42,003 bases of DNA from an uncultured Lewinella sp. (GCA_937873655.1 CALMYQ010000137.1:1-42003), one strand, 5' to 3'; positions 8,359-16,547 are shown, counted from the first letter of the stretch. The notes: a model not told the origin generated them from the sequence alone. A program made the numbers and translations.

Positions 8359-9180
8359 ATGAAGCACCACCTGACCGCAAAGATCCTGACCTTTTTCCTG
8401 GTCGTTCCCATGCTCCTTTCCGCCCAGAAAAATGCTCTCGGGTTCCGCGCCGTCGCCTTTTTTACAGCCCGCAACGACCTGGCCCACATCAGTTTTGTGC
8501 GGGAGGCCACCCCGTGGTTCGCAAAAATGGCCGACAAACACCATTTTGTGTTTGATACCACCTCCGACTGGCACAACCTCAACCCGGCATTCCTGGTAAA
8601 TTACCAGGTCGTCATTTTCCTGGATACCCGGCCCGAAGCGCCCGAACAACGCAAGGCCTTTCAGCAATACATGGACAACGGCGGCGCCTGGATGGGCTTC
8701 CATTTCGCCGGATTCGCCCTGACCCCTTCCGACTTCAACCAGGATTGGGATTGGTACCACGACACCTTCCTGGGCTCGGGAAGCTATGTGAGCAATACCT
8801 GGCGCCCTACCGCCGCTGTATTGCGCACAGAGGACCGGAAACACCCCGCTACCCGCCGCTTGCCCAAAACCTTCCGGTCGGCGCCCAATGAATGGTACCG
8901 CTGGGAACACGACCTCCGCGATAATCCCGATATCCGCATCCTCCTGTCCATCGATCCGGCCAGTTTTCCGTTGGGTACCGGCCCCAAACCCCACGAGATC
9001 TGGCACAGCGGCTATTATCCGGTAGTGTGGACGAACACCCGTTACCGCATGATCTATTTCAATATGGGGCACAACGATATGGACTATGACGGCGGAACGA
9101 ACAGGACCCTGTCGTCGACCTTTTCTTCCAGAAAACAGAACCGGTTGATCTTGCAGAGTTTGTTGTGGCTGGGAAAATAG
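8359..9180 (+). CDS. Secreted ThuA-domain protein
   Basis: 273 residues. A Sec signal peptide (MKHHLTAKILTFFLVVPMLLSAQ) precedes a complete ThuA-like domain of the class I glutamine-amidotransferase fold. Recognisable elements are AVAFFTARNDLAHISF, NYQVVIFLDTRPEAPEQRKAFQQYMDNGGAWMGFHFAG, and the C-terminal VVWTNTRYRMIYFNMGHNDMDYDGG. ThuA-type proteins are linked to trehalose and other sugar metabolism, and many Bacteroidota paralogues are exported; the biochemical activity is mostly unproven. It follows the oxygenase by 180 bp on the same strand. Confidence 0.88.
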   Translation: MKHHLTAKILTFFLVVPMLLSAQKNALGFRAVAFFTARNDLAHISFVREATPWFAKMADKHHFVFDTTSDWHNLNPAFLVNYQVVIFLDTRPEAPEQRKAFQQYMDNGGAWMGFHFAGFALTPSDFNQDWDWYHDTFLGSGSYVSNTWRPTAAVLRTEDRKHPATRRLPKTFRSAPNEWYRWEHDLRDNPDIRILLSIDPASFPLGTGPKPHEIWHSGYYPVVWTNTRYRMIYFNMGHNDMDYDGGTNRTLSSTFSSRKQNRLILQSLLWLGK

Positions 9181-9188
9181 AGGGAGTG

Positions 9189-9235
9189 AGCCCGACTTCG
9201 CCTGAGGCTTCGTCGGATGGGAGGTGAGAGGGAGT
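9189..9235 (-). repeat. 47-nt dispersed repeat, copy 2 (inverted)
   Basis: Reverse complement of the segment at 7451-7497 with one mismatch in 47 positions. It begins eight bases after the ThuA stop codon and runs into GTGAGAGG-type short repeats up to about 9250. Confidence 0.9.
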
Positions 9236-9304
9236 GAGAGAGGGTGAGGTTGTCAACCAGGTTATAAGGGCAGTTGTTGTATTTACGAAACCAACAGTCG
9301 TGCC

Positions 9305-9799
9305 ATGCGATACTTACCCTTTTTAATCCTTGCGGCCGGGTTGACGGCCTGCAGCCATCCGGCAGGGCATGATCAGGAACTTCAGGCCCGGATCGACAGC
9401 CTGGAACAGCAACTGGATCACGCTTACAAGCCCGGATTCGGGGAGTTCATGAGCAGCATCCAGGTGCACCATGCCAAACTCTGGTTTGCCGGTCAAAGCG
9501 CTAACTGGGAACTTGCCGATTTCGAGATCCAGGAGATCAAGGAATCCCTGAAGGACCTTCAGACCTATTGCACCGACCGGCCTGAGATCCAGGAGATCGG
9601 CATGATCGATCAGCCCCTGGATAGTGTCCAACATGCCGTCCAATTGAATGACCTTTCGCGGTTTGCCGCAGCTTATTCCCTGCTCACCCAAACCTGCAAC
9701 TCCTGCCACCAGGCGACCGACCACGGGTTCAATGTGATCAAAACACCGGAAACGCCGCCCTTTACCAACCAGGATTTCAGCGTTCATAAAACCGATTGA
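9305..9799 (+). CDS. Lipoprotein with one cytochrome c haem-binding motif
   Basis: 164 residues. Lipoprotein signal MRYLPFLILAAGLTAC (lipobox LTAC, Cys16). A short coiled coil (residues 22-42) is followed by helices containing HHAKLWFAGQ and WELADFEIQEIKESL. A single C131-N-S-C134-H135 haem c motif lies near the C-terminus. The helical layout with a late CxxCH resembles four-helix-bundle cytochromes of the c' type (inference). It would be anchored in the periplasm or outer membrane and could carry electrons or bind a gas ligand. The partner is not identifiable here; no terminal oxidase or reductase is adjacent. Confidence 0.85.
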   Translation: MRYLPFLILAAGLTACSHPAGHDQELQARIDSLEQQLDHAYKPGFGEFMSSIQVHHAKLWFAGQSANWELADFEIQEIKESLKDLQTYCTDRPEIQEIGMIDQPLDSVQHAVQLNDLSRFAAAYSLLTQTCNSCHQATDHGFNVIKTPETPPFTNQDFSVHKTD

Positions 9800-9827
9800 A
9801 AATTTCTTTCACCGTTGAAAAAAATCA

Positions 9828-9858
9828 TTGACAAACCGTTTAAAACGCAATAGCTTTA
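9828..9858 (+). promoter_or_regulatory. Candidate promoter of cbpA-cbpM
   Basis: A TTG (9828-9830) and TAGCTTTA (9851-9858, one mismatch from TAnnTTTG) are 20 bp apart, within the spacing usual for Bacteroidota promoters. The implied start near 9865 leaves a leader of about 16 bases before cbpA. Confidence 0.45.
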
Positions 9859-9880
9859 AGGATCCAAACCAGGATGACAC

Positions 9881-10789
9881 ATGGAATTCATTGATTATTA
9901 CAAGGTCCTCGGGATAGATAAGACTGCGAGTGAAAAGGAGATCAAGAATGCCTACCGTAAACTCGCCCGGAAATACCACCCCGACCTGAACAAGAACGAC
10001 GAGGCCGCCAAAAAGAAATTCCAGGAGATCAATGAGGCCAATGAAGTCCTCAGCGACCCCGAGAAGCGGGCGAAATACGACAAGTACGGCAAAGACTGGC
10101 AATACGCCGACGAGATTGAGAAAGCACGCAGTCAGCAAGGCGCTCCCGGCGGCGGTACCCGGCAAGGCGGCAGAACCTCATCCGGCGGGTTCGATGACAG
10201 TGATTTCTCTGATTTCTTCAATGCCATGTTCGGCGGCGCAAGCGGCAGCGGAGGTCGCGCAAGGCAACCCCGTTTCCGCGGGGAGGATTACCACGCCGGG
10301 CTCAACCTCAACCTGGAGGACGTTTTCAAGACCCACAAGCAAACCGTCACGGTAAACGGCAGGAACATCCGGTTCACCATCCCCGCCGGCGTGGAGAACG
10401 GCCAGACCATCAAGATCCGCGAACACGGCGGACCCGGGGTGAACGGCGGGCCCAACGGCGACCTGTACATCACCTTCAACATCGCCGACCATCCCCAATT
10501 CAAACGCGACGGAAATAACCTCTATGCCACCGTCGACCTCGACCTGTACAAAGCCGTTCTCGGCGGCGAGATCATCGTAGATACCTTCGACGGACAGGTG
10601 AAACTCAAAGTACAGCCCGAAACCCGGAACGGGACCAAAATCAAACTCTCGGGCAAGGGTTTTCCGGTGTATAAGCACGAAGGCCAATCCGGCGACCTGT
10701 ACATCACCTACCGGATCGATATTCCGACCGGCCTCACCGAAAAAGAACGGCAATTATTCTCAGAACTTTCCAAATTGCGAACAAAATGA
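9881..10789 (+). CDS. cbpA: DnaJ-family co-chaperone, CbpA type
   Basis: 302 residues. J domain at residues 5-70 with the HPD motif at 33-35 (KYHPDLNK) needed to stimulate DnaK ATPase. A Gly/Phe-rich linker (about 90-130) follows, then two C-terminal peptide-binding domains (~135-290). The Cys-rich zinc region of true DnaJ is absent, which marks it as CbpA/DjlA-type. It overlaps the next gene, cbpM, by ATGA, a conserved pair in which CbpM inhibits CbpA. Works with DnaK in protein folding; in E. coli CbpA also binds curved DNA, and whether that holds here is unknown. Confidence 0.93.
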   Translation: MEFIDYYKVLGIDKTASEKEIKNAYRKLARKYHPDLNKNDEAAKKKFQEINEANEVLSDPEKRAKYDKYGKDWQYADEIEKARSQQGAPGGGTRQGGRTSSGGFDDSDFSDFFNAMFGGASGSGGRARQPRFRGEDYHAGLNLNLEDVFKTHKQTVTVNGRNIRFTIPAGVENGQTIKIREHGGPGVNGGPNGDLYITFNIADHPQFKRDGNNLYATVDLDLYKAVLGGEIIVDTFDGQVKLKVQPETRNGTKIKLSGKGFPVYKHEGQSGDLYITYRIDIPTGLTEKERQLFSELSKLRTK

Positions 10790-11082
10790 ATACCGCCGAC
10801 TGGATCGAAATCGGGCAATTCTGCCATATCCACGAAATTGCCTTCAGTTTCATCGACCAACTGCACGATATCGGCCTGATCGAGATTACCACCGTTGAGG
10901 AGCATCGCGTGATCCCGGTCGACCAACTGACCAGCCTGGAGCGAATGGTCCGCCTCCACCACGACCTGGGGATCAATCCCGAAGGCATCGACGCCATTTT
11001 CCACCTCCTCGATAAGGTTGACCGGCTCCAACAGGAAGTTGTTTCCCTGCAAAACCGGTTGAGGTTGCATGAGGATTTTTAG
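10786..11082 (+). CDS. cbpM: Chaperone modulator CbpM
   Basis: 98 residues, starting inside the cbpA stop codon (ATGA overlap). The sequence has a MerR-like winged-helix look (WIEIGQFCHIHEIAFSFIDQLHDIGLI) and a C-terminal coiled coil (LLDKVDRLQQEVVSLQNRLRLHEDF). In E. coli CbpM binds the J domain of CbpA and blocks its interaction with DnaK. Size, order and overlap all match the known operon. Confidence 0.9.
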   Translation: MNTADWIEIGQFCHIHEIAFSFIDQLHDIGLIEITTVEEHRVIPVDQLTSLERMVRLHHDLGINPEGIDAIFHLLDKVDRLQQEVVSLQNRLRLHEDF

Positions 11083-11087
11083 GGGGC

Positions 11088-11103
11088 TCATTGTTTCATT
11101 GTT
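11088..11103. repeat. 8-nt repeat TCATTGTT, two copies
   Basis: Two TCATTGTT octamers start six bases after the cbpM stop. The same octamer occurs three times after the [2Fe-2S] subunit gene at 35086-35109. The rest of the gene-free stretch 11104-11300 shows nothing recognisable. Confidence 0.8.
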
Positions 11104-11301
11104 TCCTGGCGGAGCATCCGTTTTAAGGTCGGAATATTGCCCTACCCCCGGCTGAGAACGGCCTTCATTCCGGATGCAGGCCCAAGGATGGTTTTCAGAT
11201 AGGCGCTTATGCCGGTTGCAGCATCATCCGCTCTCCAAAATTTTCCCTTCGGACCGTTGAAATAATAACGGTCGGATTTGATCCGGTTTGTCCGGGCGGA
11301 A

Positions 11302-11323
11302 ATTACATTCACCCTAATGTAAT
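11302..11323. repeat. 8-bp perfect inverted repeat
   Basis: ATTACATT, six bases, then AATGTAAT. Perfect arms with an A/T-rich sequence look more like a protein-binding site or weak terminator than a coding feature. No gene start is within 200 bp. Confidence 0.55.
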
Positions 11324-11352
11324 GAAGTCAGCTCTTTTTTAAGTTGATTCCC

Positions 11353-11433
11353 AAGCCCGGAGGGCTTAAACATGGAAACCATGGGAGAATCCCGCGGTCC
11401 TTCAAAATAAGCTTGAGGAAGCCTGAAGGGCTT
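11353..11433. repeat. Pair of directly repeated small hairpins
   Basis: AAGCCCGGAGGGCTT (11353-11367) and AAGCCTGAAGGGCTT (11419-11433) are direct copies with two changes, 66 bp apart. Each folds into a short hairpin (stem AAGCC/GGCTT) and is followed by AAACA or CAACA. The changes fall mostly in the loop, so the stems are kept. It resembles a decayed unit of a dispersed hairpin repeat. Confidence 0.65.
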
Positions 11434-11483
11434 CAACAATATCCGACCCTTAACCAACCCTGAAATAAAAAAATTACACGATT

Positions 11484-11532
11484 GTGACCGACCGGTCACT
11501 TTTTGGGCATATATTTGTGACCGGGCAGTCAC
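11484..11532 (+). promoter_or_regulatory. Promoter with two palindromic operators, TetR-ABC operon
   Basis: GTGACCGACCGGTCAC (11484-11499) is a palindrome with 7-bp perfect arms. GTGACCGGGCAGTCAC (11517-11532) is a second copy with one mismatched pair. The two starts are 33 bp apart, about three helix turns. Between them, abutting the second copy, lies an exact -7 box TATATTTG (11510-11517). Binding of a TetR dimer to either site would block the promoter. The next start codon is at 11544, so this is a textbook autoregulatory layout. Confidence 0.8.
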
Positions 11533-11543
11533 TTTTAATCATC

Positions 11544-12197
11544 ATGCCGAAAGAAACATTCCATAATCTGCCGGAAGAGAAGAAAAGCCAGTTCATCAAC
11601 ACGGCCCTGGAGGAGTTTGCCGGCAACAATTTTGACACGGCCAGCATCACCCGGATCGTGAAAAACCTGGGCATCGCAAAGGGCAGCGTCTACCAGTATT
11701 TTGAAGACAAGCTCGACCTGTGGCTGTACCTCAAGGAATACTGCGAAGGCGTTAAGATGAGCTACGTCCGTTCGGTCAGCCGCCGGGATTACGATTCCTT
11801 TTGGTCGTATTACCGGGCCATGTTCCGGCACGGCATCAACTTCGACCTGGAACAACCCCGCTGCAGCCTGTTCCTCTACCGGGTGGGGTTCAAGGAGTCC
11901 AGCCGGCAGGTTCGGGAATACCTGGATTCCTGGAAGAAAAAGGCCAACGAAGCCTTCATGCCCTGGATCGAACACGAAAAGAAGACAGGGGCGTTTGATC
12001 CGTCTGTTTCCACGGAAACCATAGCCCATTTCCTGGTGACCATGAGCATCAGCATTGCCGAGCTCCTGCAATCCCGGTACAAGGTCGATTTTGATGAGAA
12101 TATCCGGGAAGGCAAGCCGCTTTTCGCCGCCGATGAGGAAGCCCTGATGCAGGCGGTTGACGAATTGATCTATCTGTTTGAAAAATCCCTCAAATAA
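11544..12197 (+). CDS. TetR/AcrR-family transcriptional regulator
   Basis: 217 residues from the ATG at 11544; a longer frame from 11484 would run through the operators and is rejected. N-terminal TetR helix-turn-helix at about residues 10-55 (KKSQFINTALEEFAGNNFDTASITRIVKNLGIAKGSVYQYFEDKLDLWLYL). The C-terminal ligand domain (residues 60-217) is variable, as expected. Four bases separate its stop from the ABC ATPase gene, so it is the first gene of a TetR-ABC exporter operon. It most likely represses its own operon through the two GTGACCG-type palindromes and is released by the substrate or inducer of the exporter. Confidence 0.93.
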   Translation: MPKETFHNLPEEKKSQFINTALEEFAGNNFDTASITRIVKNLGIAKGSVYQYFEDKLDLWLYLKEYCEGVKMSYVRSVSRRDYDSFWSYYRAMFRHGINFDLEQPRCSLFLYRVGFKESSRQVREYLDSWKKKANEAFMPWIEHEKKTGAFDPSVSTETIAHFLVTMSISIAELLQSRYKVDFDENIREGKPLFAADEEALMQAVDELIYLFEKSLK

Positions 12198-12201
12198 CCC
12201 G

Positions 12202-13050
12202 ATGATGATTCAGGTAAAAAACCTCCGATTCACCTATCCCGGCGCCGCAGCACCCGCCGTCCGGGACATTAGTTTTTCCATGGAAAAGGGCGAGATCTTC
12301 GGCTTCCTGGGGCCCAGCGGCTCCGGGAAAAGCACCACCCAGAAGATCCTGTTCAAACTGCTCAACCCCTACCAGGGCAGCGCCCTGATCGACGGCCGCG
12401 AAGTGCGCGAATGGGACAAGAACCTCTACCTCAAGATCGGCGTGGGGTTCGAATTGCCCAACCACTATCTGAAGCTGACGGCGCTGGAGAACCTGGAATT
12501 CTTCCGGGCGTTCTATCCCGTTTCCACCAACCCGATGGAACTGCTCGCCATGGTGGGCCTGGAAAAAGATGCCCGCAAGAAAGTAGCTGATTTTTCCAAA
12601 GGCATGAAGATGCGCCTCAATTTCGTCCGGGCCCTGCTGCACGACCCGGATATCCTCTTCTTTGATGAACCTACTTCCGGGCTGGATCCGGTCAATGCCA
12701 GGGTGCTCAAGGACATGATCCTGGAACTCAAAGCCCGCGGAAAGACCATTTTCATCACCACCCACCAGATGCACGACGCGGAGGAGCTGTGCGACCGGGT
12801 CGCCTTTATCGTGGAAGGGCAGATCATGGCCATGGACACGCCCCAAAGTCTGAAGGTGAAACACAGCCAAAGGTCGGTTGAACTGCGCTTGAAGGGCGAC
12901 CGCCAACTGCACCGGTTTTCTCTGGATCAACTGGGGCAAAACCACGCATTCCTGGAGCTGATCAACGCCGCCGAGGTGGAGACGATCCATTCCAGGGAGG
13001 CCGGCCTGGACGAAATCTTCATTGAGCTCACCGGTAAAAACCTCGTATGA
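12202..13050 (+). CDS. ABC exporter ATP-binding subunit
   Basis: 282 residues. Start at 12202 or at the next codon, also ATG (12205). Walker A GPSGSGKST at residues 37-45, ABC signature-like FSKGMKMRL, Walker B ILFFDEPTSGLD, and an H-loop ITTHQMHD. The C-terminal extension after about residue 215 is typical of drug, fluoroquinolone or multidrug exporter ATPases. Energises the two membrane subunits encoded next; the three genes overlap or nearly touch (TGATG, AATGA). Confidence 0.95.
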   Translation: MMIQVKNLRFTYPGAAAPAVRDISFSMEKGEIFGFLGPSGSGKSTTQKILFKLLNPYQGSALIDGREVREWDKNLYLKIGVGFELPNHYLKLTALENLEFFRAFYPVSTNPMELLAMVGLEKDARKKVADFSKGMKMRLNFVRALLHDPDILFFDEPTSGLDPVNARVLKDMILELKARGKTIFITTHQMHDAEELCDRVAFIVEGQIMAMDTPQSLKVKHSQRSVELRLKGDRQLHRFSLDQLGQNHAFLELINAAEVETIHSREAGLDEIFIELTGKNLV

Positions 13051-13748
13051 TGGGACAGTTCCTGCACTTGCTGAAACACGACTTTGTCCTGTTGCAGCGC
13101 AATAAGATCGTCGTGATCTCCATCCTCGTCACGGCTGTTTATGTGGCTGTATTCCGGGGGCTGACCGGCTTCGGTAACCTGGAAAAGGTGCTGGTCATGG
13201 TCATTTTCAACGACCCGGCCCTGTTGGGTTTTCTGTTCGTGGGCGTCATGGTCCTATTCGAAAAAAACGAGAACACGTTGCAGGCGCTCGCCGTTACCCC
13301 GATGGAGGAGCGCAATTATATCCTGTCCAAAACCATCGCGCTGACCGCCATTTCGGTGGGCTGTTGTTTTGCCATGGCCATAGCGGCATATGGAACCGGA
13401 TTCCGGTATCTTGAGTTTGGAACAGCCGCCATACTGGCCACCGTGATCTTTTCCTTCCTGGGTTTCCTGGCGGTGGCCGGCCAATCCTCGTTCAACCGGT
13501 ACATGTTGCGGGCCGTCGGATTGATCCTGCTCATGACCGCGCCGTTTCTGGGGTATTTCGGCGTAACGGACCGGATCTGGTACCTCCTTTTTCCAACCCA
13601 GCCGGTCATCGACCTGTTTGACGCGGCCTTCCGGGAGCAGGTACCGGCCGGTCGCCTGGTCTACGGATACGGCGCGTCCCTGTTCTGGTGCATCCTCCTG
13701 TTCCGGATGGCGAAAACCCGGATCATCCAAAATTTCAAGAACCAATGA
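13047..13748 (+). CDS. ABC exporter membrane subunit 1
   Basis: 233 residues, about six transmembrane segments. It starts within the stop codon of the ATPase gene (ATGATG; Met1 or Met2). The sequence (LLQRNKIVVISILVTAVYVAVF, then TLQALAVTPMEERNYILSKTIALTAISVGC) is that of ABC-2 or fluoroquinolone-exporter-type permeases. Pairs with the next gene to form a heterodimeric pore. The substrate is unknown; neighbouring TetR control points to an exported toxic compound. Confidence 0.88.
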   Translation: MMGQFLHLLKHDFVLLQRNKIVVISILVTAVYVAVFRGLTGFGNLEKVLVMVIFNDPALLGFLFVGVMVLFEKNENTLQALAVTPMEERNYILSKTIALTAISVGCCFAMAIAAYGTGFRYLEFGTAAILATVIFSFLGFLAVAGQSSFNRYMLRAVGLILLMTAPFLGYFGVTDRIWYLLFPTQPVIDLFDAAFREQVPAGRLVYGYGASLFWCILLFRMAKTRIIQNFKNQ

Positions 13749-14458
13749 AAAGTACAGCTGCGCTTGCCGCGAGTGATTTCCGGCAGATTTTCAGAGACCG
13801 GACCATGACGGTTTTCCTGTTCACACCGGTCATTCTGGTGTGTTTTGTCCGGTTTTTTGTACCCTACCTCACGGCTGAATTCCCGTTCCTGGCTGCCTAT
13901 CACCCCATGATCATGATGTTCGGGGCCTTACAGACCGCCATTATTTTCGGATTCTTCACCTCTTTCATCATCCTGGATGAAAAGGATGAGAACGTGATGC
14001 AGGTCATCCGGATCCTACCGGTTTCCACGGGCTGGTTTATCGCCAACCGGTTGTTGTTCTCAGCCTTGTTCTCCGCATTGGGTGCGTTCCTGATGATACG
14101 CCTGGGCGGATTGGCGGATCCGGGTATGCGGGCTTCGGTTCTGCTGGCCTTGCAGTACGGATTATCGGCGCCGTTCATTGCATTGGTCATTGCCACCTAC
14201 GCACAGAACAAGATCGAGGGCATGGCTTTTTTCAAGGGGGTCGACCTGGTTTTGCTGATCCCTATGTTGTCCTTTCTGGTGCCGGGCGCCCTGAAATACA
14301 TTTTTGGGGTTATACCGATGTTCTGGACCTACCGGTTATACGACGCGGCATTAAGAGGAGAGCCCGTTTCAGCGCTATTCCTGGCGGGGCTGGCGGCTTA
14401 CGGCCTGTCTTTGTATTTCCTGTTCCGCCAGTTCAACAAACGGGTCTTCAACCGGTAG
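13745..14458 (+). CDS. ABC exporter membrane subunit 2
   Basis: 237 residues from the ATG at 13745, overlapping the previous stop codon (AATGA). About six hydrophobic segments; the segment FIILDEKDENVMQVIRILPVS parallels FEKNENTLQALAVTPM of subunit 1, showing that the two permeases are distant paralogues. It is the last gene of the operon; its stop is two bases from the end of the convergent metal transporter gene, with no room for a separate terminator. Confidence 0.88.
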   Translation: MKSTAALAASDFRQIFRDRTMTVFLFTPVILVCFVRFFVPYLTAEFPFLAAYHPMIMMFGALQTAIIFGFFTSFIILDEKDENVMQVIRILPVSTGWFIANRLLFSALFSALGAFLMIRLGGLADPGMRASVLLALQYGLSAPFIALVIATYAQNKIEGMAFFKGVDLVLLIPMLSFLVPGALKYIFGVIPMFWTYRLYDAALRGEPVSALFLAGLAAYGLSLYFLFRQFNKRVFNR

Positions 14459-14460
14459 GG

Positions 14461-16344
14461 TCAATCGCCTTCGCGGACGATGAAAACCGGGATGTTGACA
14501 TTGTGCCGGACCGAATCCACGGTGGTACCGAAGATCAGATCCTTGAAAAAACGGTGTCCGTGGGCGCCGAGCACGAGCAGATCGGCTTCAAAAGCGGCCA
14601 CGGCCTGCGGAATGCTCGTTTTGGGATTGCCGAAGCCGAGATAGGTCTCGGTTTTGAATCCCCGTTCCCGGAGTTCGCCGGCGTAATATTCCAGCCGTTC
14701 GGCGTCGTCGCCGGTTTCCTTGTCCCGGATCTCGTCCCCCAGAAGGATGGCGCCGGCGGTCTCGACCACGTGGATCAGGAGGTACCGCGTGCCGTCGCTT
14801 CCCATGGAGATGGCGTAGCGCAGGGTGCGTTCATCGATATCGCTGAAGTCGATGGCTACGGCGATTTTCTGAAATTGTTTTTTATCGAAAACGGACAATT
14901 TGCCCGGCTCGGAATGCAGTTGGGAGCGGGGTTCCTGAAGGATCGACCGAACGAACGGGGTCAAAGTCACGTACAACAGGAGGATACCCGCGCCGACTGC
15001 GAGCGGGACCACCGTGATCCAGAGGATGAACGGATTCTCCGCGCCGGAGATCCAGCCGGTGATCTCGTCAATGACCAGTTTGACATTCAGGGCGACAATG
15101 ATCAGCGCAACCAGCCAGGAAAGCACCTTGACCACCGGTCCAATGGCCAGTTTGCCCATCCGGCGCCGGTCGCTGACGAAATGAATGAGCGGGATGATCG
15201 CGAAACCCAGTTGCAGGCTCAAAATGACCTGGCTCAGGATCAGCATTTCCCCGGTAACGTCTTCTCCCAGAAACAGGATAGCCAGCACGGCGGGCACGAT
15301 GGCCACCGCCCGGGTGATCAGGCGCCGGATCCAGGGCTGGATGCGCAGGTTGAGGTACCCTTCCATCACGATCTGGCCGGCAAGGGTGCCGGTGAGCGTA
15401 GAACTCTGGCCGGCAGCGATCAGCGCCACGGCAAAGAAAATGGGCGCAAGGTGGGAACCCAGCAGCGGTTGAAGAAACTTATGGGCGTCCTGGATCTCCG
15501 ATACGTCGTGCATGCCTGCCTTGTAGAAGGTGGCGGCGGCCAGGATCAGGATGGCAGCGTTGACAAAAAATGCCATGTTCAGGGCAATGGTCGAATCGAT
15601 GAAATTGAACCGCAGCGCCCCTTTGGTTTCCGAAAGATTGCGTTCGAACTTCCTGGATTGCACCAGAGAAGAATGCAGATACAGGTTATGCGGCATGACC
15701 GTAGCTCCGATAATGCCGATGGCGATGTACAGCGCCGATTGGTCGGGTAAACCGGGGACAAACCCGGTCACCAACTCGCTCATTTGCGGTTTGGCCAGCA
15801 CCATTTCTACCAGAAAGGCTACGCCGATGATGCCGATCAAAGCCAGAATGAAGGCCTCCATGATCCGCATGCCGCGATGGATCAGGAACAGGAGAAGAAA
15901 CGTATCCAGAAAGGTCAGCAATACCCCCCACAACAGCGGCAATCCGAACAGCAATTGCAACCCGATGGCCATACCGATCACTTCTGCCAGGTCACACGCT
16001 GCAATAGCGATCTCAGCCAGCAAATACAACACGAAATTGGTAGACCTGCTGTAGGTTTCCTTGCTGGCCTGCGCCAGGTCCCGGCCGCTGACAATGCCCA
16101 GGCGCGTACTCAGGCTTTGCAGCAGCAAGGCCATCAGGTTGGACATCAGCAACACCCAGATCAGGGCGTACCCAAACCGGCTGCCGCCCGCAATGTCGGT
16201 GGCCCAGTTGCCGGGGTCCATATACCCGACGCTGACCAGGTAAGCAGGCCCCATAAAGGCCAGCAGCTTCCGGAAAAACCCCTTTTTTCGGGTGTCAACC
16301 GTAGCGTGAACTTCTTCAAGCGATTTTGATATCGGATTATGCAT
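14461..16344 (-). CDS. mntH: NRAMP divalent metal transporter fused to a universal stress protein domain
   Basis: 627 residues. Residues ~25-480 are a full NRAMP (MntH-type) transporter: DPGN at 43-46 in the first helix and MPH at 217-219 (IGATVMPHNLYLHSS) in the sixth form the manganese/iron site. Residues 488-627 are a complete UspA domain (FQKIAVAIDFSD to NIPVFIVREGD) with the ATP-binding pattern G-2x-G-9x-G-T intact (G-AH-G-HRFFKDLIF-GT). The pair would couple proton-driven Mn(II)/Fe(II) uptake to nucleotide or stress sensing on the cytoplasmic side (inference). Ordinary MntH is about 410-450 residues and lacks the tail. A candidate DtxR/MntR-type box lies upstream. Confidence 0.94.
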   Translation of the reverse strand: MHNPISKSLEEVHATVDTRKKGFFRKLLAFMGPAYLVSVGYMDPGNWATDIAGGSRFGYALIWVLLMSNLMALLLQSLSTRLGIVSGRDLAQASKETYSRSTNFVLYLLAEIAIAACDLAEVIGMAIGLQLLFGLPLLWGVLLTFLDTFLLLFLIHRGMRIMEAFILALIGIIGVAFLVEMVLAKPQMSELVTGFVPGLPDQSALYIAIGIIGATVMPHNLYLHSSLVQSRKFERNLSETKGALRFNFIDSTIALNMAFFVNAAILILAAATFYKAGMHDVSEIQDAHKFLQPLLGSHLAPIFFAVALIAAGQSSTLTGTLAGQIVMEGYLNLRIQPWIRRLITRAVAIVPAVLAILFLGEDVTGEMLILSQVILSLQLGFAIIPLIHFVSDRRRMGKLAIGPVVKVLSWLVALIIVALNVKLVIDEITGWISGAENPFILWITVVPLAVGAGILLLYVTLTPFVRSILQEPRSQLHSEPGKLSVFDKKQFQKIAVAIDFSDIDERTLRYAISMGSDGTRYLLIHVVETAGAILLGDEIRDKETGDDAERLEYYAGELRERGFKTETYLGFGNPKTSIPQAVAAFEADLLVLGAHGHRFFKDLIFGTTVDSVRHNVNIPVFIVREGD

Positions 16345-16370
16345 GTCGGATATTAAAGCTCATAATGATG

Positions 16371-16410
16371 CAAAGTTATAAGAAAAAATGAAAATTTAGG
16401 CGTGCCAAAC
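16371..16410 (-). promoter_or_regulatory. mntH promoter box and candidate metal-regulator site
   Basis: On the minus strand TAACTTTG (16378-16371) is an exact -7 box, with an implied start near 16364, 20 bases before the mntH ATG. About 17 bp further upstream TTTAGGCGTGCCAAAC (16395-16410) is an imperfect dyad (five of seven arm pairs) resembling DtxR/MntR-family boxes of the TTTAGGC..GCCTAAA type. The regulator assignment is an inference from shape and target. Confidence 0.45.
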
Positions 16411-16547
16411 AAATTTTGTTTCAAAAGCCTATAAATTTGTGCCGAACGAGCCGGAAAAGCCTGTTTCCTCAGCCCGGAGGCAAGGATTCTGCCATCGGCT
16501 CATTGAATTAAATTGGCATTGAACCGGGAAAAAAGCAATAATTGCGA

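Noticed and set aside
11484..11543. N-terminal extension of the TetR protein from a start at 11484
   Set aside because: It would be encoded by the operators and promoter; the ATG at 11544 gives a normal TetR N-terminus.
14503..15750. Open frame of 415 codons on the plus strand opposite mntH
   Set aside because: Repetitive Gly/Asp/Gln-rich translation; mntH on the other strand is unmistakable.
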